Shown piece after piece: positions 37,963 through 45,484 of a DNA stretch of 64,000 nt (within the stretch, counting starts at the first letter, position 1; each line of letters starts with the position of its first letter). The notes below the pieces were generated by a model. The model was given only the letters and a program-made list of their open reading frames with translations. It did no database searches and had not been told where the DNA came from. Source of the stretch: G020354645 sp050053515 (GTDB lineage: Bacteria > Desulfobacterota > Desulfobacteria > Desulfobacterales > G020354645); the NCBI GenBank assembly GCA_050053515.1, contig JASFTQ010000001.1, forward strand, positions 3,910-67,909, read 5' to 3'. Both the position numbers and the translations under genes were made by a program.

Positions 37963-37979
37963 TGCAATCGATATGCCAC
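37963..37979 (-). promoter_or_regulatory. Sigma-54 promoter upstream of the 107-residue exported protein
   Basis: On the minus strand, GTGGCATA-TCGA-TTGCA keeps the invariant GG and GC with ten bases between and matches TGGCA and TTGC; two consensus positions differ. Lies about 50 bases before the start codon. Confidence 0.6.
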
Positions 37980-38130
37980 ATTAAAACTAATTGAATTTAT
38001 TATAATTATTGACAGTCATCGATATTAGCAGAACTGCTTGTTCCTTTTTCGGATCGACTGCAGTTATACAATCACAATTGGGTTCGAATATATGAAGATA
38101 ATATGCTGAATACAAACCGAATAACTAACA

Positions 38131-38146
38131 GGAACTCGCGGTTCTT
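38131..38146. promoter_or_regulatory. Second GAACT-N4-GTTCT palindrome
   Basis: GGAACT-CGCG-GTTCTT, the same half-sites and spacer as at 30263-30276, about 160 bases upstream of the minus-strand sigma-54 promoter at 37963 and about 100 bases after the end of the sigma-54 activator gene. The remainder of the gap 37918-38244 is AT-rich without a gene. Confidence 0.5.
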
Positions 38147-38244
38147 TCAGTGAAATAATCGGAATAACGAATTCTTTAAAAAAATCTGTTGTTTGAGTCG
38201 GGGTCAGTGGAGGGTGAAAAAATAGAAGGGAGCAAAGATATACC

Positions 38245-39636
38245 TCAGGGTTTGAAGATCTCTTTGCGAATTGCGTATTTTAACATCAACTTATTTAGTT
38301 GACGGGTCGTAATGCCGGCTTCATCAGCAGAGACTTTTACCTTTCCTCGGTTTCTCGAAAGAAGCTCCTTAAGATACTGTCTTTCAAATTCTTCGACCGC
38401 TTGTTTTCTGGCTTCAGCAAGTGTTGTATCCGGGTGAATCGGTAATATGGCGCTTTCGGGATCTTTTTTGAATAGCTCCTCGGGAAAGTTTTCAGGTGTT
38501 AATGCCGGTGTAGATTCAAGCAGGTAAGCTCTTTCCATAAGGTTTTCGAGCTCACGAATGTTACCGGGCCACATATATTTCTCAAGGGCTGCAGTAACGG
38601 TCGGATGTATTCGATTGATTTTTTTGCCGTACGTACCGTCAAGCCTTTTCAAAATCGTGTTCATCAGAAAGGGAATGTCATCCTTGCGCTCCCTTAATGA
38701 AGGTAGCTCGATGGGCAATACATTCAGCCGGTAATAAAGATCCTTTCTGAAGGTTCCGTCTTCCCTCTTCTGTTGGAGATCGGCGTTGGTGGCGGCAATA
38801 ATCCTGGCATCGGTTTTAAAAGTTTCTTCACCGCCCACGGGGCTGAAAGTTCCATCCTGTAAAACCTGCAGCAGTTTTATTTGTGATCCCGGTGAAATGG
38901 TGCCGACTTCATCTAAAAAGATCGTTCCGCCTTTGGCGATTTCAAACTTTCCGAGTTTTTTGCGATGGGCACCGGTAAATGCTCCTTTTTCGTGGCCGAA
39001 CAGTTCGCTCTCCAGGAGGGTATCTGGGATGGCGCCGCAATGGACACTTATAAAGGGGGCATCACGCCGGTGGCTGTGAATGTGGATTAATCGCGCCAAA
39101 ACGCCCTTGCCGGTTCCTGTTTCACCACTGAGCAGGATAGTGGCTTTGGTTGCCGCCACTGCGCGGATTTTTTCATAAACCATCCGCATGGCAGCACTTT
39201 CGGTGTGAATCGTATCCAGTGCATCAGGTCGCCAGAACTTATCTCTTAAATAGTCGAGCTCCAGGTTTTTTATGACGGTTTTTTCGGCAGACGCTGCAAC
39301 TAAACAGACTTCTTCAGCATTGAGGGGAAGGAGAACGTAATCGCTGGCGCCGGCTTTCAAAATCTTGACTGTTTTTCGTATCCACTTCGCCGGTGTCACC
39401 AGAATAAGTTCCACGCTGGGGTATAGATTGACGAAAGGCTCCAGAGCTTCCTGATAATCCTCGGATTCAGAAAAAAGATCGATGTCTATAAATGCTAGCG
39501 CGTGATCTCTGGCCCTAAGTATATTGACCGCCGCTTCCCGGTTATCGGCATTATCGACGGTGTATTCCGAGCCCAGTGCGGAAATGATTTGTTTGCTGTG
39601 TTCTTCAACAGAGGAGACGACTAGAACAGACCGCAT
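38245..39636 (-). CDS. Sigma-54-dependent response regulator (receiver-AAA-HTH)
   Basis: 463 residues. A receiver-like domain (1-120, acceptor Asp candidate in LAFIDIDLF, Lys in VLLPLN-type end partly degenerate) is followed by the sigma-54 interaction AAA domain: Walker A GETGTGKG, GAFTGA loop in GHEKGAFTGAHRKK, Walker B GGTIFLDEVG, arginine fingers FRKDLYYRLNVLPIELPSLRER. The end carries a Fis-type helix-turn-helix (GKVKVSADEAGITTRQLNKLMLKY). It should activate sigma-54 promoters; three candidates are within 12 kb. No histidine kinase is adjacent. No ribosome-binding site is obvious. Confidence 0.92.
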   Translation of the reverse strand: MRSVLVVSSVEEHSKQIISALGSEYTVDNADNREAAVNILRARDHALAFIDIDLFSESEDYQEALEPFVNLYPSVELILVTPAKWIRKTVKILKAGASDYVLLPLNAEEVCLVAASAEKTVIKNLELDYLRDKFWRPDALDTIHTESAAMRMVYEKIRAVAATKATILLSGETGTGKGVLARLIHIHSHRRDAPFISVHCGAIPDTLLESELFGHEKGAFTGAHRKKLGKFEIAKGGTIFLDEVGTISPGSQIKLLQVLQDGTFSPVGGEETFKTDARIIAATNADLQQKREDGTFRKDLYYRLNVLPIELPSLRERKDDIPFLMNTILKRLDGTYGKKINRIHPTVTAALEKYMWPGNIRELENLMERAYLLESTPALTPENFPEELFKKDPESAILPIHPDTTLAEARKQAVEEFERQYLKELLSRNRGKVKVSADEAGITTRQLNKLMLKYAIRKEIFKP

Positions 39637-39723
39637 TTTACATTTTGGAGGGTTAGTATTTTACATGAATTGATTCAACCAATGATCCGCTAATCTATTT
39701 CATACTAGTCGTAAGTGTGAATG

Positions 39724-40164
39724 TCAATCCAATTCGAAAAAGGATCTTACCCTGGCGATCATTTGCCCTTCAGTCATTTTATCTTGCGTTTCCACCTTTA
39801 GGATTTTTTGGGCCAATTCTTTCGATTTTTCGATTTCTTTTTTCAATTCCTTTTTGGCTTCCCCGGGCCCCATAATCACAACCCTATCAACTTGTTGTAC
39901 TGTTTTAATCAGTTCACGGTAGTATTTTTTAAGCTGTTGCTTGCGGCGATCCTCCATTTTACCATCCACCGCAACCTCCTGTGGTCCCCATGGTGTCTTG
40001 CGTGTTCGGGATCCCCCGGACAGCCGAACGCGGCGCTCAACATCTGAGACTATTCTGGTGATCGTTTCCGCCTCCTGTTGTTTTTCATGTCTATGTTCAG
40101 CCCTTGCGATAGTGACGATGTAGGCCTTTTTGTGGTCCACCCAGATTCCGACAAATTTTTTCAT
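39724..40164 (-). CDS. eRF1-like domain / hypothetical translational protein
   Basis: 146 residues. The start VGIWVDHKKAYIVTI and the segment VVIMGPGEAKKELKKEIE followed by DKMTEGQMIARVRSFF match a family of short bacterial proteins that resemble the middle domain of archaeal/eukaryal peptide release factor 1 and the host-attachment proteins. Function is unknown; association with stalled ribosomes has been suggested for relatives, but I cannot support that from this sequence. GGTGTGAG precedes the ATG. 87 bases upstream of the sigma-54 activator on the same strand. Confidence 0.72.
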   Translation of the reverse strand: MKKFVGIWVDHKKAYIVTIARAEHRHEKQQEAETITRIVSDVERRVRLSGGSRTRKTPWGPQEVAVDGKMEDRRKQQLKKYYRELIKTVQQVDRVVIMGPGEAKKELKKEIEKSKELAQKILKVETQDKMTEGQMIARVRSFFELD

Positions 40165-40886
40165 TTTTTCTCACACCTTTTTTTTATATTTTAGTTTCAA
40201 CGGTTCACCTCCCTGTTCATAGGGAAGCTATCTGAAGCCAACGGCCATCCCGTGCCCAGCACGGGGTGGCTTGGATTTTTAGCCTTTGGCTGAAAAGGCA
40301 AAAGCACATCAGTGTTTTAAACGTTGCACTTGCAACCGGGTGTGAAGCACCCGGTATGTATGGCAAGAAACAGATAGTTTCCTTTCCGGGAAGCCCCGTC
40401 CTAAAGTGCAGAGAGCCTCACTACACTCGCATCTGCTGTCTTGCAATCACCAAAGCAACCGTTATGCCAGATTTTTCCCTAATCATCGGATCTCGCTAGA
40501 TATCAGTGTTATCGATATGGCAAGTCCCTGAAATCATACTAATAAATTCAGACACACAGTTGACTATTCGATATGAAAGAACTGAGTTGCCGCGGCCTTG
40601 TAAAACAGATAGCAGTCCAATGGAGAACTTCAGGTTCCGATTATTACGGTAAAAGAATTCTCAAATCCTTTTTTTGGGATTCATGCCCCGCCGTGGAGTA
40701 GCCGTCGACAAATAAAACATGTGATTTTAACAACTTAATCATTTTGGCTCACTAATTGCTTTATTTTGAGATGGGAGTCTCGCATTGATCATAAAAACAA
40801 TGGGAGCGAATACCCATTTTATTTTGGGCGCAAAAATATTTCGGCGATATCCAGTAGCTTTTCTTAGTATTAGTAATCGGGACAAC
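40165..40886. other. Intergenic stretch with hairpin repeats, no gene
   Basis: CCTCCCTGTTCATAGGGAAG (40207-40230) and TTTCCTTTCCGGGAAGCCCC (40378-40397) echo the pair at 17035-17085; a fragment TTTCCTTTCAGGGAAGCCCC is also at 10036-10055. Between them are short hairpins (CCGTGCCCAGCACGG; GGGTGTGAAGCACCC). This looks like the remains of a small insertion sequence without its gene. From 40500 to 40886 I see nothing convincing. Confidence 0.45.
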
Positions 40887-40916
40887 CAAAAGTGAGGTGA
40901 TAATAGTGCAGCACCG
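40887..40916 (+). repeat. 30-base direct repeat (second copy 41703-41732)
   Basis: CAAAAGTGAGGTGATAATA-[G/A]TGCAGC[A/C]CCG occurs here and at 41703-41732, with about two mismatches. In the second copy it contains the ribosome-binding site (GAGGTGAT) and start codon of the universal stress protein. Here it leads directly into the groEL tail. Confidence 0.75.
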
Positions 40917-41015
40917 GTGGACGGCTTGATGATCACCACCGAAGCCCTGGTTTCTGAAAAGCCGGAGAAGAAAAAGAAACCGGCAATGCCGGAGATGGAT
41001 GAAGAAAGATATTAA
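40896..41015 (+). pseudogene. groEL: groEL 3'-end remnant
   Basis: The frame ending at 41015 reads DNSAAPVDGLMITTEALVSE, then KPEKKKKPAMPEMDEERY and stop. GLMITTEALV-xx-KPEKK...PAMP is the C-terminus of GroEL. A stop codon lies just upstream (40893), so at most about 39 residues survive of about 540. No groES or other groEL part is in the window. The fragment is probably a leftover of recombination and not translated into a chaperonin. Confidence 0.75.
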
Positions 41016-41172
41016 ACCAATTAATTTCAACAAACTTGTCACAAAATAGTAAATATACACGCTGCGCTAATGTTGGAAGTAGTGGATTAATTGATAATTA
41101 AAACAACCCTATTACTCTAACTATTGGCGCAGCGAAATCTTATCTTAAGAATCTTATCTCAAGGAGAAGAAA

Positions 41173-41685
41173 TTGAATAGAATCCGCATTTATCTCCCGT
41201 GTATATTTTTAGCAATGATTTTCGGATCTGAAACTGTCGTAATTGGTCAAGGACCTGCTGAAAAAATGTGTATCCCGAAAATTATTATAATTCAGCCCCC
41301 TGAAACGGTAGAGGCCAAAAGAAATTCAGTTGAATTTCCACATACCAGTCACTTCAAATTCCCCTGCAGAAAGTGTCACCATACATGGAAAGGGGATGCT
41401 GCCATCGTTAATTGTACAACCTCCGGTTGTCATGATGTGACCGTTTCGCCCATTAAGTCTAAAAAGAAAGGCTCAAAGAAAGTAAAAGCGATGAGGTACT
41501 ATAAGACAGCTTACCATACCCTGTGTATAGGATGCCATCGAGATATTAAACTTAAAAACAAAGCACTGGAGGAGTCAAATCGGAAACTAATTTACAAACT
41601 GCGTTATCCCGGGCGGAAACCAACTTACAAACTGCAGTATCACGGCCCCACCAGCTGTAGTAGGTGTCATCCGAAGGAAAAATAA
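41173..41685 (+). CDS. Periplasmic tetraheme cytochrome c3-like protein
   Basis: 170 residues with an N-terminal signal peptide. Heme motifs in order are CRKCH, CTTSGCH (the CX4CH spacing typical of cytochrome c3), CIGCH and CSRCH, with additional histidines (FPHTSHF, AYHTLC) as distal ligands. That is the class III cytochrome c pattern. Such proteins shuttle electrons between periplasmic hydrogenases or formate dehydrogenases and membrane complexes in sulfate reducers. Between the third and fourth hemes is a short duplication (KLIYKLRYPG / KPTYKLQYHG). AAGGAGAAG precedes the TTG/ATG region. It is 37 bases upstream of the universal stress protein gene, probably co-transcribed. Confidence 0.88.
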   Translation: MNRIRIYLPCIFLAMIFGSETVVIGQGPAEKMCIPKIIIIQPPETVEAKRNSVEFPHTSHFKFPCRKCHHTWKGDAAIVNCTTSGCHDVTVSPIKSKKKGSKKVKAMRYYKTAYHTLCIGCHRDIKLKNKALEESNRKLIYKLRYPGRKPTYKLQYHGPTSCSRCHPKEK

Positions 41686-41721
41686 TTCGTGAAAGGGAGA
41701 AGCAAAAGTGAGGTGATAATA

Positions 41722-42660
41722 ATGCAGCCCCGAGATCAAAAGACGTTGCTGGTGGCAATGGACGTATCCGAGCGAAGTAAAAACACTGTTAAGCAGTTGG
41801 CTAGAATCGATCGCTTCCGAGAATACAAGATTGTTTTATTTCATGTTTTCAATCCAATACAGGAAATTTATTGGGATCTAGAAATAGATCCTAAGGCGAT
41901 TGTGTCTGAGAAAGACATTTTTGCTTGGGAAGCTGAGAAGGAAAAGAAGACGACCGATTTCATGGAACAGGCACAAAACCTTCTTGTACGCAGCGGGTTT
42001 AATAAGGATTTCTTAGCGGTAAAAATTCAGCCACGTTTAAAAGGAGCCGCTAGAGATTTCATCGCTGAAGCTCGGCGAGGATACCATGTTTCGGCAATTC
42101 GACGACGCGGAATGTTACAAGACACATCCGGCATCGTGGGGAGTGTATTCAGCAAACTTGTTGAAGCGATCTCTTTTGTTCCTTTGCTAATTATCGGCAA
42201 GCAACCTTTTTCCGGTAATATTATCATCGGGATTGATGGTTCTGAAAACGCTTTGCGAGCAGTTGATTTCGTAGGCGAGTTACTGGGGGGATCTGACTGC
42301 AGGGTGCATTTATTAAGTGTTGTGCGCAGGATTCAAGGTTTCGGACAGAAGCAACATCAGTGGCAGACGCTAAGTAAAATGATTGAGCCCTTTTTCAAAA
42401 GAAAACTGACGGCATCGCTTGAGGAATCCAAAAAACGGTTAATGGTAGCTGGATTTACCAGTGAACAGCTATCCGCCAAGGTCATCACAGGCGAGGACAG
42501 TCGTGCCGGCTGCCTTGTTCAGGAAGCCGAAAGGTTTGGCTGTGATACCATTGCGCTGGGAAGAAAAGGCTTATCGCAAGTAATGGATTTCTCCATGGGA
42601 GGTGTGACGAGAAAGGTTATCCAACTGGCCCAAGATAAAAGCATCTGGGTGATAAATTAA
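41722..42660 (+). CDS. Universal stress protein, tandem UspA domains
   Basis: 312 residues from ATG 41722, which has GAGGTGAT six bases before; the frame is open 11 codons upstream without a ribosome site. Domain 1 (about 1-155) starts KTLLVAMDVSERSKNTV; domain 2 (about 158-312) starts NIIIGIDGSENALRAVDF and ends with the nucleotide-binding pattern LGRKGLSQVMDFSMGGVTRKV. In domain 1 the equivalent region is diverged (IRRRGMLQDTSGIVGSVFSKL). Cytoplasmic, probably ATP-binding. Follows the cytochrome c3 gene. A similar two-domain protein is at 55624. Confidence 0.9.
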   Translation: MQPRDQKTLLVAMDVSERSKNTVKQLARIDRFREYKIVLFHVFNPIQEIYWDLEIDPKAIVSEKDIFAWEAEKEKKTTDFMEQAQNLLVRSGFNKDFLAVKIQPRLKGAARDFIAEARRGYHVSAIRRRGMLQDTSGIVGSVFSKLVEAISFVPLLIIGKQPFSGNIIIGIDGSENALRAVDFVGELLGGSDCRVHLLSVVRRIQGFGQKQHQWQTLSKMIEPFFKRKLTASLEESKKRLMVAGFTSEQLSAKVITGEDSRAGCLVQEAERFGCDTIALGRKGLSQVMDFSMGGVTRKVIQLAQDKSIWVIN

Positions 42661-42798
42661 TGCCGCAAAAAAGCAAGCTTTGGAATGAATTCAACAACGG
42701 CTTCAGGTTCTGTAAATCGGGATCGGATGTTCCGGCAGGGTGTCTTTGAATTCTATAAAAAACTAAATAACAAATATTTACAGTCCATTAATTACAGT

Positions 42799-42815
42799 TT
42801 GGCACGCTAGTTGCT
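42799..42815 (+). promoter_or_regulatory. Sigma-54 promoter upstream of the YeiH-type exporter
   Basis: TTGGCACG-CTAG-TTGCT matches the full sigma-54 consensus. It lies 71 bases before the start codon. About 95 bases further upstream, ACGGCTTCAGGTTCTG (42697-42712) matches the GAACT-N4-GTTCT palindrome at 11 of 16 positions, so it may be a weaker activator site. Confidence 0.85.
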
Positions 42816-42885
42816 TTTAATTAATGGGGGCGTTTTTTAATTCTTAACCCTAAAAAATACTTTTAACATCACGGAGGGTGGACAT

Positions 42886-44241
42886 ATGAGTAACGAAACC
42901 AAAACACGCCAAATAGTCTTTTGGAAAAGTGAGGATTGGTGGGCCTGTTATCTGGGGTGGTTTATTTTACTGCTGGCCATCATCGGGTTAAAAGAAATTG
43001 AAGCCGGCAAATGGGTGGTCCAATTGTTGCCCGAAGGTCCCAAAATCGGCAAGAATTGGACATCTCTGGCAGCCATATTCCCCAAAGGCTGGGCGACCGT
43101 CTGGGCGGCTGTCGGCATGTTCATATTTATGGCTGTCATTACATCCATCGGCGGTTTAGTTATGAAACTGGACCTGAAACGTTACCTGCCGGGCTTCCTC
43201 GTCATTTTCGCTCTGGCTTACGTGGCATTGATCCTATCGAATCAGAAATTCTTCAACAAATGGGGAATAGAATACGTGATTTTTGCACTGGCTTTCGGAC
43301 TGCTTATTAGCAACCTTTTTAAAGTGCCGGAAATTCTGAAAGTCGGCGGACGCACCGAATATTTCATCAAAATTGGCCTGGTGTGTATGGGAGCGGATAT
43401 CTTTTTTGGTGATATTATCCGGGGCGGTTTCATCGGCCTGGTCCAGGCGGTGCTCGTCGCTTCCAGCGTTTGGTTTATGACCTATTGGATTTGCCGCAAA
43501 TTCATGGTTTCCGAGCGTTTCAGCGCCATTATTGCCTCGGCCAACGCAATTTGCGGAGTGTCCGCCACTATTGCCGCCGGCGGTGCGATCCAGGGCGACA
43601 AGAAGGAAATCAGCTATATGATTGCCTGGGTGCTGGTCTGTGCGGTGGTGCTGATTCTGATCATGCCGCCGATTGCCAAATGGATGAATCTGCCCAACAA
43701 TTGGGCCGGTGCCTGGGTCGGCGGGGTGATCGACAATACCGGTGCGGTAGTGGCGGCCGGGGGAATTATCGGGGGTGATGCCGCCTACAAAACGGCTGCA
43801 TTGGTTAAAATGTCCCAGAACGTGCTCATCGGTTTAGCGGCCTTTTTAATCGCCCTGTGGGCCACCATGAGCCTGGATCGCAAGGAGACCCCAACAGCGG
43901 AAAGGCCTTCCTTTATGGAAATTTGGTACCGCTTCCCGAAATTCGTGCTGGGGTTTGTGGTAGCCTCCCTGATAGTCTCTTTTATCGCCGAACCGGTGTG
44001 GGGCGAGAAGGTGGCCAAGCTAGTTGGCAATGCCTGTAAGACTTACCGCAACTGGTTTTTTGCGCTTTGCTTTGTCTCCATCGGACTCGAGACCAACTTC
44101 AAGGAGCTGGTATCCGTCGGCGGGGGAAGACCGGCGATTGCTTACTGGATTTCCCAAACCGCCAATGCCGTCTGGACTCTGTTCATCACCTGGATTCTGT
44201 GGTCCGGCACGTTCTTTACCCCAGCCATTCCTGCGGACTGA
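42886..44241 (+). CDS. YeiH/UPF0324-family putative sulfate exporter
   Basis: 451 residues with about eleven membrane helices. Conserved family pieces include IIASANAICGVSATIAAGGAI, WVGGVIDNTGAVVAAGGIIG and FVSIGLETNFKEL. The family is annotated as putative sulfate exporter; direct proof of substrate is lacking as far as I know. In a sulfur-metabolising organism, export of sulfate or sulfite/sulfonate-derived anions is plausible. GGAGGGTGG precedes the ATG. Transcribed from a perfect sigma-54 promoter and closed by a strong terminator, so it is a single-gene unit. Confidence 0.9.
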   Translation: MSNETKTRQIVFWKSEDWWACYLGWFILLLAIIGLKEIEAGKWVVQLLPEGPKIGKNWTSLAAIFPKGWATVWAAVGMFIFMAVITSIGGLVMKLDLKRYLPGFLVIFALAYVALILSNQKFFNKWGIEYVIFALAFGLLISNLFKVPEILKVGGRTEYFIKIGLVCMGADIFFGDIIRGGFIGLVQAVLVASSVWFMTYWICRKFMVSERFSAIIASANAICGVSATIAAGGAIQGDKKEISYMIAWVLVCAVVLILIMPPIAKWMNLPNNWAGAWVGGVIDNTGAVVAAGGIIGGDAAYKTAALVKMSQNVLIGLAAFLIALWATMSLDRKETPTAERPSFMEIWYRFPKFVLGFVVASLIVSFIAEPVWGEKVAKLVGNACKTYRNWFFALCFVSIGLETNFKELVSVGGGRPAIAYWISQTANAVWTLFITWILWSGTFFTPAIPAD

Positions 44242-44257
44242 TAGCTGACCTACCACA

Positions 44258-44295
44258 GGGGAGACGTTCCATTGCGAACGTCTCCCCCAATTTTA
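44258..44295 (+). terminator. Rho-independent terminator after the YeiH-type exporter
   Basis: GGGGAGACGTTC and GAACGTCTCCCC form a perfect 12-bp stem with a six-base loop, followed by CAATTTTAT. Sixteen bases after the stop codon. Confidence 0.85.
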
Positions 44296-44312
44296 TACGA
44301 AATAGATAATTC

Positions 44313-44525
44313 AGGGGCCGGGGTATTTTTTTCACGGCAAGATGCCGGGTTGTTGCCTGCCAAGCCTGACAGCGGCAACTGCCTTGCATTTTACTGCTAA
44401 CTATTTAAAACTTTCACACCAACAAGAACCGACACCGGGTTTTGCCTTTCTCGGCGGCAATAGCCCTCTGCCCCTTTGAAGCACAGGGGCGATCATCTTG
44501 TCGTGAAAAAAACACCCCGACCCCT
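44313..44525. repeat. Foldback element A2 (about 213 bp)
   Basis: Full-length copy of the A element in opposite orientation to A1: begins AGGGGCCGGGGTATTTTTTT and ends AAACACCCCGACCCCT, with the core (reverse of CGACAAGATGATCGCCCC) at 44453-44503. Sits between the convergent ends of the YeiH-type gene and the ATP-grasp gene. Unlike A1, I see no clear flanking direct repeat. Confidence 0.85.
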
Positions 44526-44536
44526 CAAATATTCTG

Positions 44537-45484
44537 TTATGTTGTCGCGCTAAAATGCTTTTTCGAAAAGGCGACTCGCTCCTCAATCGCCGTCAGGTTA
44601 TGGTGATGCTGTTCAACCAGCTTTAGACGCGGCAGCAATCCTGATCGGTTGGCGATTTGAATATTGAGACCCGGACGGGCGTTCAGCTCCAAAATTAACG
44701 GCCCTTTATCTTTGTCCAGCACAAGATCAACACCGATGTATCCCAGACCAATCAGCTCATAACAACGGGATGCAATATGAAGCAGTGTATCCCAGCTCGC
44801 AATTTGAACACCGGTAACAGGGTTTCCGGTATCCGGGTGCTCGGTAACAATATTATCTCGCCACACCGCGGTTAGGGTTGTTCCGGTAGTGATATCAATT
44901 CCGGCGCCAAGCGCCCCCTGGTGTAAGTTGGCTTTGCCGCCGGACATGCGGGTTGGCAGCCGTACCATGGACATCACCGGCACCCCCAGAAAAACGATCA
45001 CCCGAATATCCGGCACTCCCTGATAACTGATGGCTTCGAATACGGGATCAAATTGCACCCGATATTCGATCAAGACTTTATCCGGCTGCCCGCCTAAACT
45101 ATAGATACCGCTGATGATATTAAACAGATGATAGGCGACTTCTTCAGGGTTCAACAGTGTACCGTCGACTTTGCGATACATATTCTTGGAGCATCCGGAG
45201 ATGACCAAAATGCCTTCCCCGCCTGAACCTCTGGATGGCTTTATGGCAAATTCCGAATAAGATTTCAGCAACGCCTCGATATGCCGAACCTGATATTCCG
45301 TCTCCACCACTTCATAAAGCTCCGGTACGGCAATACCGGCTTTCAAGGCAATTTTTTTGGTCTGCAGCTTGTCATCCACAAGCGGAAATAAGCGGCGCGG
45401 ATTGTAGCGCAGGGTATATTCGGCGTTGCGGCGGTTGATGCCCAGCACACCCATTTCGGCGATGCGTTTCTTTATCCTAAACAT
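44537..45484 (-). CDS. Alpha-L-glutamate ligase-like ATP-grasp protein
   Basis: 315 residues. ATP-grasp features: IKPSRGSGGEGILVI (ATP-binding loop), KVLIEYRVQFDPVFE, and the metal-binding C-terminal LILELNARPGLNIQIANRSG. It belongs to the RimK-related group TIGR02291 found next to UUP1-type membrane proteins and retropepsin-like proteases, as it is here. It overlaps the previous gene by eight bases. It presumably ligates an amino acid (often glutamate) to an unknown acceptor; unlike RimK, its start lacks the RimK N-terminal domain. Confidence 0.85.
   Translation of the reverse strand: MFRIKKRIAEMGVLGINRRNAEYTLRYNPRRLFPLVDDKLQTKKIALKAGIAVPELYEVVETEYQVRHIEALLKSYSEFAIKPSRGSGGEGILVISGCSKNMYRKVDGTLLNPEEVAYHLFNIISGIYSLGGQPDKVLIEYRVQFDPVFEAISYQGVPDIRVIVFLGVPVMSMVRLPTRMSGGKANLHQGALGAGIDITTGTTLTAVWRDNIVTEHPDTGNPVTGVQIASWDTLLHIASRCYELIGLGYIGVDLVLDKDKGPLILELNARPGLNIQIANRSGLLPRLKLVEQHHHNLTAIEERVAFSKKHFSATT

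Noticed and set aside
40266..40499. 77-residue frame as the end of a TnpB-like transposase gene
   Set aside because: No zinc-finger cysteines or other TnpB motifs; the surrounding hairpin repeats alone are not enough.
40573..40701. Small plus-strand frame starting MKELSCRGL, reminiscent of TusA/SirA
   Set aside because: Only a few residues match, and the essential CPxP motif is missing; no ribosome site.
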